A stretch of 40,275 bases of DNA. Source: Deltaproteobacteria bacterium IMCC39146 (GTDB lineage Bacteria; Desulfobacterota; Desulfuromonadia; Desulfuromonadales; BM103). Made by a program: the position numbers and the translations under genes. The notes below the pieces were generated by a model, which worked only from the letters and a program-made list of their open reading frames with translations, made no database searches and was not told the origin of the DNA. This document shows positions 16,775-25,240 of this stretch, piece by piece. Each line of letters begins with the position of its first letter. Position 1 is the first letter of the stretch. The stretch is taken from the NCBI GenBank assembly GCA_030005635.1, contig JARUHP010000030.1, positions 1 to 40,275 of the forward strand, written 5' to 3'.

Positions 16775-19700
16775 ATGCAGCACGCCAGCTTTGTTCATCT
16801 CCATTGCCATACCCAGTACAGCCTGCTCGATGGTGCCATTCGTGTTGGAGATCTGGTGAACCGTGCCAGTGAATATCGCATGCCTGCAATGGCTGTTACC
16901 GATCATGGCAACATGTTTGGTGCCCTGGAGTTTTACTCCAAGGCGCGTGCTGCCGGCGTCAAGCCTATTATCGGCTGTGAGGTTTATGTTGCCTCCGGAT
17001 CGCGCCATGAGAAGAGCGGTGCGGCTTCTTCGAGTGACGCCTCCGGTCACTTTATTCTGCTCTGCAAAAACCGTAAAGGGTATCGCAACCTTTGCCACAT
17101 GGTTTCAACGGCTTATCAGGATGGCTTCTATTACAAACCGCGTATCGACTGGAATCTTCTCAAGGAAAATAATGAGGGCCTGATAGCTCTCACTGCCTGT
17201 CTTGGCGGTGAAATTCCCAGTCTGATCAACCGTGGTCGTATGGATCATGCGCGTCAGAGAGCGGAAGAAATGTCCAGGGTTTTCGACAATAATCGTCTCT
17301 ATCTCGAGTTACAGGAAAACTATCTCCCGGAGCAGGAGGTCGCCAATAAGGGGTTGATCGAAATTGGCAAGGATCTCGGTTTGCCGCTGGTGGCGACCAA
17401 TGATTGCCATTACCTGACCCGAGAGGATGCCTTTGCCCACGAAGTCCTGCTCTGCATCCAGACCGGCAAGACGATGGACGATCCGAACCGGATGCGTTTT
17501 GCCAACGAGGAATTTTACGTTAAAACTCCCGATGAAATGGCAGAGCTTTTCAAACACGTCCCGGAGGCGATCAGTAATACTATTGAGATTGCCGAGCGCT
17601 GCAACCTGGAACTGGATGTAAGTGGCAAGAACTATCATTTCCCGGCACTGGAGCTTGGAGAAGACAAGACCCCAAGCTTGGCCCTCGAAGAGGATGCTTA
17701 TGTTGGCCTCGAAGAGCGGTTTGTCGAAATTCGCAAACTGCGCCCTGATTTCTCCGAAGAAGAAGTGGAAACCTACAAGGAACGCCTCAAGGAAGAGCTG
17801 GGAATCATCAACCAGATGGGTTTTCCCGATTACTTTCTGATCGTTGCCGATTTTATCAACTGGGCCAAAGATCATAACATCCCGGTTGGTCCGGGCCGTG
17901 GAAGTGCGGCCGGCAGTCTGGTCGCCTTTGCCCTGAGAATTACCGATATCGATCCCATCCCGTACAATCTGCTCTTTGAGCGTTTTCTCAATCCTGAACG
18001 TATCTCCATGCCTGATATCGACGTCGATTTCTGTATCAACGGTCGCGAGGATGTTATCAACTACGTGCGGGATAAATACGGCCGGGAGAACGTTGCCCAG
18101 ATTATCACTTTCGGTTCAATGCTGGCGCGTGCTGTTATCCGCGATGTTGGCCGTGGTATGGGAATGCCATACGGCGAGGTCGACACGATTGCCAAGTTGA
18201 TTCCCAACCCCACCGGCAAGAAGGTCACACTCAAGGATGCACTGAAGCAGGAGCCGCGCTTGCGGGAGCTGATCGAGAAAGACGGCCGGGTCAAGAAACT
18301 CTTTGATGTTGCACTCTCCCTCGAAGGTTTGACCCGCCACGCATCCACCCATGCTGCCGGTGTTGTGGTTACCCCCAAACCACTGACTGAGTATTTGCCC
18401 CTCTATGTCGACCCCAAGTCGCATGGACAGGTCACCCAGTTTGATATGGGCTATGTCGAGAAGATCGGCCTGGTTAAATTTGATTTTCTCGGCTTGAAGA
18501 CACTGACCGTCATCGATAATGCGGTGCGCTTGATCAGGGAAGGCAAGAATCCGGCCTTTGATCTTAACCTGATTCCCAATGATGACGAGGTCTCCTTTCA
18601 ACTCCTCACTCGTGGTGAGACGACCGGTGTTTTTCAGCTTGAATCATCGGGGATGAAAGAATACCTGATCAAGCTCAAGCCCTCCTGCTTTGAAGACCTG
18701 ATCGCAATGGTCGCCCTGTACCGCCCGGGCCCGCTCGGTTCGGGGATGGTCGACTCGTTCATCAAGCGTAAGCATGGTGTTGAAACCTTTGATTATGACT
18801 TCCCTCAGCTAGAGCCACTCCTCAAGGACACCTACGGGGTTATCGTTTACCAGGAGCAGGTCATGCAGATTGCCCAGGTGCTGGGTAACTACAGCCTCGG
18901 TGGCGCAGACCTGTTGCGGCGAGCCATGGGTAAGAAGAAGGCCGAGGAGATGGCCAAGCAAAAGAAACTTTTTCTCGATGGCGCCAAAGAGAACAAACTG
19001 GATACCAAGAAGGCTGAAAAAGTCTTCGACCAGATGGAAAAGTTTGCCGAATATGGCTTTAATAAGTCGCACTCTGCGGCTTACGCCTATATTGCCTACC
19101 AGACTGCATATCTCAAGGCTCACTACCCGGTAGAGTTCATGGCCGCGTTGCTTACTGAGGACATGGAAAATACTGAGAAAGTCATTAAAAACATCAACGA
19201 GATTCGCAATATGGAGATTGCGATTCTGCCGCCCGATGTCAATGAGTCGTGTTGTGATTTCACTGTGCACGATAAAGATATCCGTTTTGGTCTGGGCGCG
19301 ATTAAAGGTGTTGGTGGCGGTGCTGTCGAGGCAATTGTTGAAGCACGTGAGGAAGGCACCCCTTTCGAGTCTCTGCATGATTTTTGCGAGCGCGTAGACC
19401 TGCGCCGGGTCAACAAGCGGGTTGTCGAAGCGATGGTCAAATGCGGGGCGTTTGATTCGCTACAGAAACACCGCTCACAATTCATGGCGGCGGTAGAGGA
19501 AGCCATGGAGTCCGGCCAGAAAATGCAGCGTGAAAAAGAGTCCGGCCAGGAATCTCTGTTTGGCACAGATCAGATCGTTACCCAGAGTGGCCACGCCTAC
19601 GGCAAACTTCCAGAGTTGGAGGAATGGCCTGAGAATGTGCTTCTGACCAATGAAAAGGAAGCCATAGGCTTCTACATTACCGGTCACCCACTGGCGCGTC

Positions 19701-20263
19701 ACAGCGACGCGATCAAGCGTTTCAGTACCTGTGATACGTCCGGCCTGATGGACCGTACCGACAAGGAAGAGGTGAGCGTCTGCGGTATCGTGACCGGGAT
19801 CAAGCTGTTGAACACCCGTAAAGGTGATCGCATGGCCTTTGTCACTCTGGAAGACCTGAGTGGCTTTGTGGAGTTGGTTGTCTTCCCGGAGACCTACACT
19901 CAGTTCTCTGAGCTTCTTAATAGTGAAGAGCCACTGTTGGTCAAGGGTTCTCTGGATATTGGTGAAGATGCCTGTAAACTTCTGGTCAACGAAGTCATGC
20001 CCCTGAAGGAGGTTCAGACTCGCATGACCCGACGGGTTCACTTCCGTTTGACGACGCCCGGTCTGGATGAGCGCCAGTTGCGGTCATTGAAAGAGATCGT
20101 AACGCGCTACCGTGGTGAGTGCGCTGCGATTATTCATCTGGTTGTGCCAAATCGTAGCGAAACAGTGATATCATTGCCAGAAGAATTGCGTATCCAGCCA
20201 AGTGATGAAATGATGGATGACGTCGAGAAATTGTTCGGTTATAATGTCGTAACCTTCGAATAG
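16775..20263 (+). CDS. dnaE: DNA polymerase III alpha subunit
   Basis: The 1162-aa replicative polymerase catalytic subunit begins with a PHP domain (1-280), then palm, thumb and fingers, a helix-hairpin-helix region, and an OB fold near 990-1045 (VSVCGIVTGIKLLNTRKGDR). The polymerase aspartates lie in MPDIDVDFC (D416 and D418), shortly after GPGRGSAAGS. The PHP domain keeps the metal-site residues lost in E. coli: HLHCHTQYS (8-16), TDHGN (42-46), GCEVY and NDCHY (209-213). Family knowledge links such intact PHP domains with metal-dependent 3'-5' exonuclease activity. No good ribosome binding site is seen before the ATG. The next gene, accA, follows after 81 bases. Confidence 0.97.
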   Translation: MQHASFVHLHCHTQYSLLDGAIRVGDLVNRASEYRMPAMAVTDHGNMFGALEFYSKARAAGVKPIIGCEVYVASGSRHEKSGAASSSDASGHFILLCKNRKGYRNLCHMVSTAYQDGFYYKPRIDWNLLKENNEGLIALTACLGGEIPSLINRGRMDHARQRAEEMSRVFDNNRLYLELQENYLPEQEVANKGLIEIGKDLGLPLVATNDCHYLTREDAFAHEVLLCIQTGKTMDDPNRMRFANEEFYVKTPDEMAELFKHVPEAISNTIEIAERCNLELDVSGKNYHFPALELGEDKTPSLALEEDAYVGLEERFVEIRKLRPDFSEEEVETYKERLKEELGIINQMGFPDYFLIVADFINWAKDHNIPVGPGRGSAAGSLVAFALRITDIDPIPYNLLFERFLNPERISMPDIDVDFCINGREDVINYVRDKYGRENVAQIITFGSMLARAVIRDVGRGMGMPYGEVDTIAKLIPNPTGKKVTLKDALKQEPRLRELIEKDGRVKKLFDVALSLEGLTRHASTHAAGVVVTPKPLTEYLPLYVDPKSHGQVTQFDMGYVEKIGLVKFDFLGLKTLTVIDNAVRLIREGKNPAFDLNLIPNDDEVSFQLLTRGETTGVFQLESSGMKEYLIKLKPSCFEDLIAMVALYRPGPLGSGMVDSFIKRKHGVETFDYDFPQLEPLLKDTYGVIVYQEQVMQIAQVLGNYSLGGADLLRRAMGKKKAEEMAKQKKLFLDGAKENKLDTKKAEKVFDQMEKFAEYGFNKSHSAAYAYIAYQTAYLKAHYPVEFMAALLTEDMENTEKVIKNINEIRNMEIAILPPDVNESCCDFTVHDKDIRFGLGAIKGVGGGAVEAIVEAREEGTPFESLHDFCERVDLRRVNKRVVEAMVKCGAFDSLQKHRSQFMAAVEEAMESGQKMQREKESGQESLFGTDQIVTQSGHAYGKLPELEEWPENVLLTNEKEAIGFYITGHPLARHSDAIKRFSTCDTSGLMDRTDKEEVSVCGIVTGIKLLNTRKGDRMAFVTLEDLSGFVELVVFPETYTQFSELLNSEEPLLVKGSLDIGEDACKLLVNEVMPLKEVQTRMTRRVHFRLTTPGLDERQLRSLKEIVTRYRGECAAIIHLVVPNRSETVISLPEELRIQPSDEMMDDVEKLFGYNVVTFE

Positions 20264-20267
20264 GTTA

Positions 20268-20320
20268 GACCATTTAACCCTCTGAACAGTTACAATGAAG
20301 TTTGACCATTTAAATTGGTC
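20268..20320 (+). promoter_or_regulatory. Repeated GACCATTTAA sites upstream of accA
   Basis: GACCATTTAA occurs at 20268-20277 and again at 20304-20313, 36 bases apart. Each sits in a small inverted repeat: GGTTA/TAACC around the first and GACCA/TGGTC (20304-20320) around the second. TTGACC at 20303-20308 could also be a -35 element. The arrangement suggests a transcription-factor site for accA, but no regulator is identified. Confidence 0.35.
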
Positions 20321-20344
20321 TCTAAAAATCACAGGAGCCTGCTA

Positions 20345-21298
20345 ATGCAGTTTTTTTTAGACTTTGAAAAACCCCTGGTAGAACTCGATCAGAAAATTCG
20401 TGAACTGCGTGATTATACTACCGCTAACGTTGATTTCTCTGCTGATATCAAGAAGTTGGAGAAGAAGTCCGCGAAGTTGCGTGATGAAATATTTTCCAAT
20501 TTAACCCGCTGGCAGCGTACCCAGTTAGCCCGTCATCAGGTTCGTCCTTACACGCTTGATTACGTTAAGCATATCTTTACCGACTGGTTTGAAGTTCATG
20601 GTGATCGTAATTTCCGTGATGATCCGGCGTTGGTTTGCGGCTTTGCCCGGCTTGATGACGAACCCTGCGCGATCATCGGTCACCAGAAAGGGCGCGATAC
20701 CAAGGAGAAGGTTTACCGCAATTTCGGCATGCCAAATCCTGAAGGTTATCGCAAAGCCTTGCGCGTTATGCAGATGGCAGAGCAGTTTGGTTTGCCGATC
20801 TTCACTTTTGTTGACACTCCGGGAGCTTTTCCTGGCATTGGTGCCGAAGAGCGTGGTCAGGCCGAGGCCATTGCCCGTAACCTGCGTGAGATGGCCGCAC
20901 TGACTGTTCCTGTGATCGTGACCGTGACCGGCGAGGGTGGTTCGGGCGGAGCCCTGGCGATTGCCGTCGGCAACAAGGTACAGATGATGCAGCATTCGGT
21001 TTATGCCGTCATCTCTCCGGAAGGTTGTGCCGCGATTCTCTGGAGTGACGGTGCCCGTGGCCCAGAGGCTGCTGAAGCGCTTAAGCTGACATCTACGGAC
21101 ATTGATTCTCTCGGTGTGATTATTGATGATGTTATCCCGGAGCCTCTCGGCGGCGCCCACAATGATCATGCTGCCGCTGCTGCAACGGTGAAGGAATACC
21201 TGAAAAAACATCTGGAAGAGCTTAAGAAACTTTCTCCGGAAGAATTGGTCGAGCAGCGATACCAGAAATTCCGTGCCATGTCGATCATCGAAGAATAG
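20345..21298 (+). CDS. accA: Acetyl-CoA carboxylase carboxyltransferase alpha subunit
   Basis: AccA with AccD moves the carboxyl group from biotin to acetyl-CoA, the first committed step of fatty acid synthesis. The 317-aa length is normal. Family blocks are [17 protein letters not shown] at the start, the coiled linker to about 50, [41 protein letters not shown], and [20 protein letters not shown]. The start at 20345 is set by AGGAG about eight bases upstream; an earlier ATG at 20315 would add ten unrelated residues. accD is not in the window. Confidence 0.97.
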   Translation: MQFFLDFEKPLVELDQKIRELRDYTTANVDFSADIKKLEKKSAKLRDEIFSNLTRWQRTQLARHQVRPYTLDYVKHIFTDWFEVHGDRNFRDDPALVCGFARLDDEPCAIIGHQKGRDTKEKVYRNFGMPNPEGYRKALRVMQMAEQFGLPIFTFVDTPGAFPGIGAEERGQAEAIARNLREMAALTVPVIVTVTGEGGSGGALAIAVGNKVQMMQHSVYAVISPEGCAAILWSDGARGPEAAEALKLTSTDIDSLGVIIDDVIPEPLGGAHNDHAAAAATVKEYLKKHLEELKKLSPEELVEQRYQKFRAMSIIEE

Positions 21299-21376
21299 AT
21301 CGTTGGGCCTGACACGTGAGTAAGAATTTAGAGGGACAGAATTTATTTTCTGTTCCTTTCTTTTTTGCCGAAAATA

Positions 21377-21530
21377 TTCAACGCAGAGACGCGAAGACGC
21401 AGAGAAAAACTCTTAAACCAAAAAGATATTTACCACCCGTTCGCACCTCTCATCCGAGTCACAGGGAACACAGAGAGGTTCAAAAGATGTTAGCTTTTCT
21501 CCGTGCCCTCTGTGACTCTGTGGTGAAAGA
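21377..21530. repeat. Dispersed repeat family A, locus 3 (decayed)
   Basis: The left arm (21377-21405) reads CAACGCAGAGACGCGAAG with further ACGCAGAG. Near 21466-21475 and 21503-21525 lie CACAGAG/CTCTGTG pairs, which form a second inverted pair with a slightly different core. The piece is longer and more diverged than the other loci. A 79-aa open frame crossing it is a by-product. Confidence 0.7.
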
Positions 21531-21556
21531 TTTTATGCGGAAATCTGGACAATAAC

Positions 21557-22486
21557 ATGAAGCCATTGGTCATCGGACTGGGACAATGCTCCCTTGATAT
21601 TCTCGGCCAGGTCGACAAGTATCCAGCGCTTGACGAGAAGGCCGAGATGAACTCTTTGCTGGTTCAAGGTGGCGGCCCGGTTGCAACGGCACTGGTGACG
21701 CTGTCACGCCTAAGCGTGCCGGTTGCGATTGTCGGTGCTGTGGGTGATGATGACTTTGGTCGGCAGATTCGCGAGGGCTTGTTTCAGGAACGCGTCGATT
21801 GCACCTACCTGAGCCAATCACCACATAGCTCGAGTCAGGTTGCTTTTGTGACTGTCGATGCTCAGGGTCATCGCAATATATTCTGGCATCGTGGGGCCGC
21901 TCTCCCCGTCGTTCCGAAACAACTACCAAGCCTGCTGACTGATTCTGTGCGGGTTCTACATCTGGATGGCTTGCACCTCGAAACGGCGATTGCTGCGGCG
22001 AAACTGGCTCGGCGGCAAGCGGTTACGTCGGTTCTCGATGCCGGCACGCTGCGGCCCGGCATCGAGGGTCTTCTGCCATTTATTGATCATCTTGTCGTGA
22101 GTGAAAAATTTTCCCGCCAGTTTCTTGGCAGGGACGATCCTGAGGCCGCTATTCAAGGTTTGCTAGGCTATGGATCGGTCGTGGTCACTGTTACGATGGG
22201 CCGCTCTGGCAGCCTTAGTGCGGGTAAAGGGGTGCTGCCCTTTCATCAACCGGCCTTTGCTGTTGAGGCCATAGATACGACCGGCTGTGGTGATGTCTTT
22301 CATGGTGGCTATATCTACGGTTTGCTGCAAGATTGGCCAATCGAAAGGAGCGTTCGTTTTGCTGCGGCTTGTGCGGCTTTAAAAACGCGCGCTTTAGGTG
22401 GAAGAACGGCTATCCCGACGTTGCAGGAAGTGGAGAGCTTTCTGTTGTGTCAAGATGAACACTCATCGCCTGAAGCGATCGGTTGA
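21557..22486 (+). CDS. PfkB-family carbohydrate kinase
   Basis: The 309-aa sugar or nucleoside kinase of the ribokinase family has the N-terminal GLGQCSLDILGQVDKYP block, the glycine-rich substrate motif VQGGGPVATALVTLSRL, and PfkB signature 2, DTTGCGDVFHGGYIYGLL, containing the anion hole and the catalytic Asp. Substrate cannot be told from sequence; a ribokinase-like or fructokinase-like sugar is most likely. It lies 71 bases upstream of nothing related: rlpA follows closely (33 bases). A family A repeat separates it from accA. Confidence 0.88.
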   Translation: MKPLVIGLGQCSLDILGQVDKYPALDEKAEMNSLLVQGGGPVATALVTLSRLSVPVAIVGAVGDDDFGRQIREGLFQERVDCTYLSQSPHSSSQVAFVTVDAQGHRNIFWHRGAALPVVPKQLPSLLTDSVRVLHLDGLHLETAIAAAKLARRQAVTSVLDAGTLRPGIEGLLPFIDHLVVSEKFSRQFLGRDDPEAAIQGLLGYGSVVVTVTMGRSGSLSAGKGVLPFHQPAFAVEAIDTTGCGDVFHGGYIYGLLQDWPIERSVRFAAACAALKTRALGGRTAIPTLQEVESFLLCQDEHSSPEAIG

Positions 22487-22518
22487 CTTGGCGGCCTGCT
22501 TCCTTTATCAATGCTTAT

Positions 22519-23295
22519 ATGACTAAACTTATTCAGCAATATGCTCTACTCATAATTCTCCTTATGCTTACTGCTTGCGGTGAGCCGACTTACCATGTCC
22601 GGGTTCTGGACAAGCCTTCGTCGATACCTTCGCCAACGGGCAAGGTCAAACCAACGCAAAGAGCTTACGAGGTCAATGGCCAGAGATACCAGCCGATTCC
22701 TTCGGCGCATGGTTTCGTTGAGAAGGGGCTTGCCAGCTGGTACGGCAAGAAGTTTCATGGTCGCAAAACCAGTAACGGTGAAACTTACGACATGTATGCC
22801 ATGACGTCAGCACATAAAACCTTGCCGATGAACGTGCACCTGAAAGTGACCAACCTCGACAATGGACGTTCTACGGTTGTGCGGGTCAATGATCGCGGGC
22901 CTTTTGTCAGAAGCCGCATTATTGATCTCTCGTACTCTGCCGCTAAAGAGTTGGGGGTGGTAGGGCCGGGAACGGCAAATGTGCGCATTGAAGCCCTTGG
23001 CTACCAGGACAAAGGACCCGCCGGAAGTGCACCTCACTACACGCAACCTGACAGCTATGATATCGGGCCGTTCATGATCCAGGTAGGAGCCTTTACAGTG
23101 AAGGAGAACGCAGACCGCTTGGCCGCAAAGCTTAAGGGCCAGTATGGCAGCTCCTCCGTTGCAGCAGGGTGGGTGAACGGGCAGAAGTTTTACCGGGTCA
23201 GGGTTGGTCTGTTTAAGGCAATGGCCAAGGCTTCCACGGGGCTTCTTGAGATCGAAGCTAATGGTTATCCGAATAGTTTCATTGTTGCTCAGTAG
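22519..23295 (+). CDS. rlpA: RlpA septal-ring lipoprotein, DPBB plus SPOR
   Basis: RlpA is an outer-membrane lipoprotein that, in Pseudomonas, cuts peptidoglycan lacking stem peptides at the septum. From the ATG at 22519 it has 258 aa with a signal and lipobox LTAC (C20). The double-psi beta-barrel spans about 68-165, with the conserved E88 (SNGETYD), H99 (SAHKTLP) and D125 (VNDRGPF). A SPOR domain follows at 181-258 (FMIQVGAFTVKENADRLA), which binds denuded glycan at division sites. A TTG at 22483 could start the frame earlier, overlapping the kinase stop, but would bury the signal peptide, so the ATG is preferred although its ribosome binding site is weak. Confidence 0.92.
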   Translation: MTKLIQQYALLIILLMLTACGEPTYHVRVLDKPSSIPSPTGKVKPTQRAYEVNGQRYQPIPSAHGFVEKGLASWYGKKFHGRKTSNGETYDMYAMTSAHKTLPMNVHLKVTNLDNGRSTVVRVNDRGPFVRSRIIDLSYSAAKELGVVGPGTANVRIEALGYQDKGPAGSAPHYTQPDSYDIGPFMIQVGAFTVKENADRLAAKLKGQYGSSSVAAGWVNGQKFYRVRVGLFKAMAKASTGLLEIEANGYPNSFIVAQ

Positions 23296-23421
23296 CAACG
23301 GACTTTTCTTGCTGCTCTGCAGGGTGACTTTGTTCTGTTAATGTTGCAATGGACAAAGACACTTATCAGGAATGATTGCTTGTCTTAGTTAGCCATTAGC
23401 TCATTTTTCGATGAGGCCTAG

Positions 23422-24894
23422 ATGCCAGATCCTCTGAATCAAAGAATTAGCCATATTCTCTCTCACTCCCCTGCTATCATCTATGCCGGTCGCGTTGGTG
23501 AACCCTTTAATCTAACCTTTGTCAGCGAAAACATCACTTCACGCTTCGGCATAGACGCAAAAATTTGCCTCCATAATCCCGATTTCTGGCGCGAGTTGAT
23601 CCATCCAGATGACATTGAATGTGTCTTTGAGGATTATGTCAATGTGTCCACAAACGGTTACCATAAACATGAGTACCGTGTGCGTAAAGAGAATGATGAT
23701 TACCTCTGGGTGCTTGACGAGCTTCGTCTGGTTCGCGATTCATCAGGTCGCCCTCTGGAAGTCATTGGCTCATGGTTGGACATAACCGCTCGCAAAAAGA
23801 CGGAAAGGTCTCTGCAGAAAAGCGAGGCACTGTTTCGTGATTTTTTCCAAGCCAATCCGGTTGCGACGATCATCACATCTACAGATGGTATTGTTCATAT
23901 GGTCAACCCGGCCTTTACCGAACATACAGATTTCACAGAGGAAGAGGTTGTTGGCCGTACGGCACAGGAGCTCGGTTTCTGGCGAATTCCTGAGGATCGT
24001 GAGCGTATGGTTTCAGCCATCCAGGAGTTTGGTTTTATAGACAATCTGGAAAGCCAGTTTTACGGTAAAGGCAGCCAGCCATTGATCTGTCTGGTTTCCA
24101 GCCGGGTTGTTGATTTCGCTGGAGAGGTCAGGATACTGAGTGCCGTCCATGATATCACAGAGCAGAGAAAAGCCGAAGCTGAGCTGCTGAAACTTGACCA
24201 GGCCAAGAGTGCCTTCATTTCCACTGCTGCGCATGAACTGCGTACTCCTCTGATTGCCATCGTCGGTTACTCTGAATTAATTGAAAACGAGGCCGGGTTA
24301 CCTCTGGAGGATGAGCAGAAGCAAGAGTACCTCTCCATTATTCAAAGTAACGCTGAGATGCTCAATCGGCTAGTGGACGATCTTCTCGACATCGGTCGTA
24401 TTCAAATCGGTCGTTCATTGGGTGTCGTGTTAAAAGAGGCACAACTGAGTGAGGTGATCAAAAAGGTTATTGGCTCTTTGAGTGTGAAAAACGAACGACA
24501 TAGAATCATTGTTGTCCATATGAACCCTTTACCGCAAATAGGCTGGTTTGACCCAGGTCGCATCTCTCAGGTGCTGTACAACTTGTTGAGTAACGCAATA
24601 AAGTATTCACCCCGGGGAGGGAATATCGAAGTTCAGACTATGACCCATCCGGAGGCTGTTTCTGTTGCGATTGTCGACCAGGGGCAAGGGATGTCACCCG
24701 AGATGATAGAGAATGTTTTTGACAGGTTCTATCGTGGTGAGGCTGTTGACGCCGAGACCCATGGTCTGGGTTTGGGGATGGGCATTGTAAAACAGATTAT
24801 TGAAGAGCACGGTGGTGAAATTGTTGTCAAAAGCTGTCTCGGTGAGGGGAGTACGGTGACTTTTACTCTTCCGCTCAAGCCCGAAAGAGCGTGA
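23422..24894 (+). CDS. Soluble PAS-PAS sensor histidine kinase
   Basis: The 490-aa kinase has two PAS domains, about 10-125 (PAS_3-like, with HNPDFWRELIHPDD and DITARKK) and 138-252 (ending DITEQRK), followed by a HisKA dimerisation domain with H-box STAAHELRTPL (H271). The ATPase domain has the N-box NLLSNAIKYSP (N391), G1 box DQGQGMS (D419) and G2 box GLGLGMGI. There is no membrane segment, so it should sense an intracellular signal such as redox state or a small ligand. No response regulator is next to it, so it is an orphan kinase. GAGG lies near the ATG. It is followed by the terminator at 24926-24965. Confidence 0.93.
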   Translation: MPDPLNQRISHILSHSPAIIYAGRVGEPFNLTFVSENITSRFGIDAKICLHNPDFWRELIHPDDIECVFEDYVNVSTNGYHKHEYRVRKENDDYLWVLDELRLVRDSSGRPLEVIGSWLDITARKKTERSLQKSEALFRDFFQANPVATIITSTDGIVHMVNPAFTEHTDFTEEEVVGRTAQELGFWRIPEDRERMVSAIQEFGFIDNLESQFYGKGSQPLICLVSSRVVDFAGEVRILSAVHDITEQRKAEAELLKLDQAKSAFISTAAHELRTPLIAIVGYSELIENEAGLPLEDEQKQEYLSIIQSNAEMLNRLVDDLLDIGRIQIGRSLGVVLKEAQLSEVIKKVIGSLSVKNERHRIIVVHMNPLPQIGWFDPGRISQVLYNLLSNAIKYSPRGGNIEVQTMTHPEAVSVAIVDQGQGMSPEMIENVFDRFYRGEAVDAETHGLGLGMGIVKQIIEEHGGEIVVKSCLGEGSTVTFTLPLKPERA

Positions 24895-24925
24895 GCGTTG
24901 CTGTCTCTTTCATAAGGTAAAAACG

Positions 24926-24965
24926 AAAAAAGGGGCCCCTGAAACAGGAGGCCCCTTTGTCTTTT
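24926..24965. terminator. Bidirectional terminator between convergent genes
   Basis: A 13-bp stem (24929-24941 with 24945-24958, one bulge, three-base loop, core AAAGGGGCC/GGCCCCTTT) has A-runs to the left and T-rich sequence to the right. It sits between the rightward kinase gene and the leftward rpmB gene and can end both. Confidence 0.88.
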
Positions 24966-24978
24966 CGCAATAATCCGG

Positions 24979-25170
24979 TCAGCTGGCTTTCTGGATAGCC
25001 CCTGATCGAATGCAGCGCGTACAAACTTTCATGCTGCGCACGGAACCATTCTGGACGGCACGTACCCTCTGCAGGTTCGGCTTGAAGACCTTCTTGGTTT
25101 TATTATGCGCATGGCTGACATTACAGCCAGTCATCGATTTCTTCCCACAGACATCACATACGTTCGCCAT
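24979..25170 (-). CDS. rpmB: 50S ribosomal protein L28
   Basis: The 63-aa ribosomal protein has the L28 start [11 protein letters not shown] and the block [15 protein letters not shown]. It has two Cys pairs, CDVC (5-8) and CTRC (48-51), so it is the zinc-binding (C+) form, whereas zinc-free paralogues lack them and appear under zinc shortage in some bacteria. AGGAGG precedes the ATG at good spacing. It stands alone, facing the convergent terminator. Confidence 0.97.
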   Translation of the reverse strand: MANVCDVCGKKSMTGCNVSHAHNKTKKVFKPNLQRVRAVQNGSVRSMKVCTRCIRSGAIQKAS

Positions 25171-25240
25171 TGTTTGTTCCTCCTATTTGTTCTGAACGGA
25201 ATCTTCTAGCATGGTTAAGGTGGATTTGCAAGGGATTTTC

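Noticed and set aside
21316-21555. 79-aa open frame between accA and the PfkB gene
   Set aside because: Most of it is repeat family A sequence and it resembles no protein; GTG- or TTG-like start context is poor.
22483-22518. Earlier TTG start for rlpA
   Set aside because: It would place 12 polar residues before the signal peptide, while the ATG at 22519 gives a clean lipoprotein signal.
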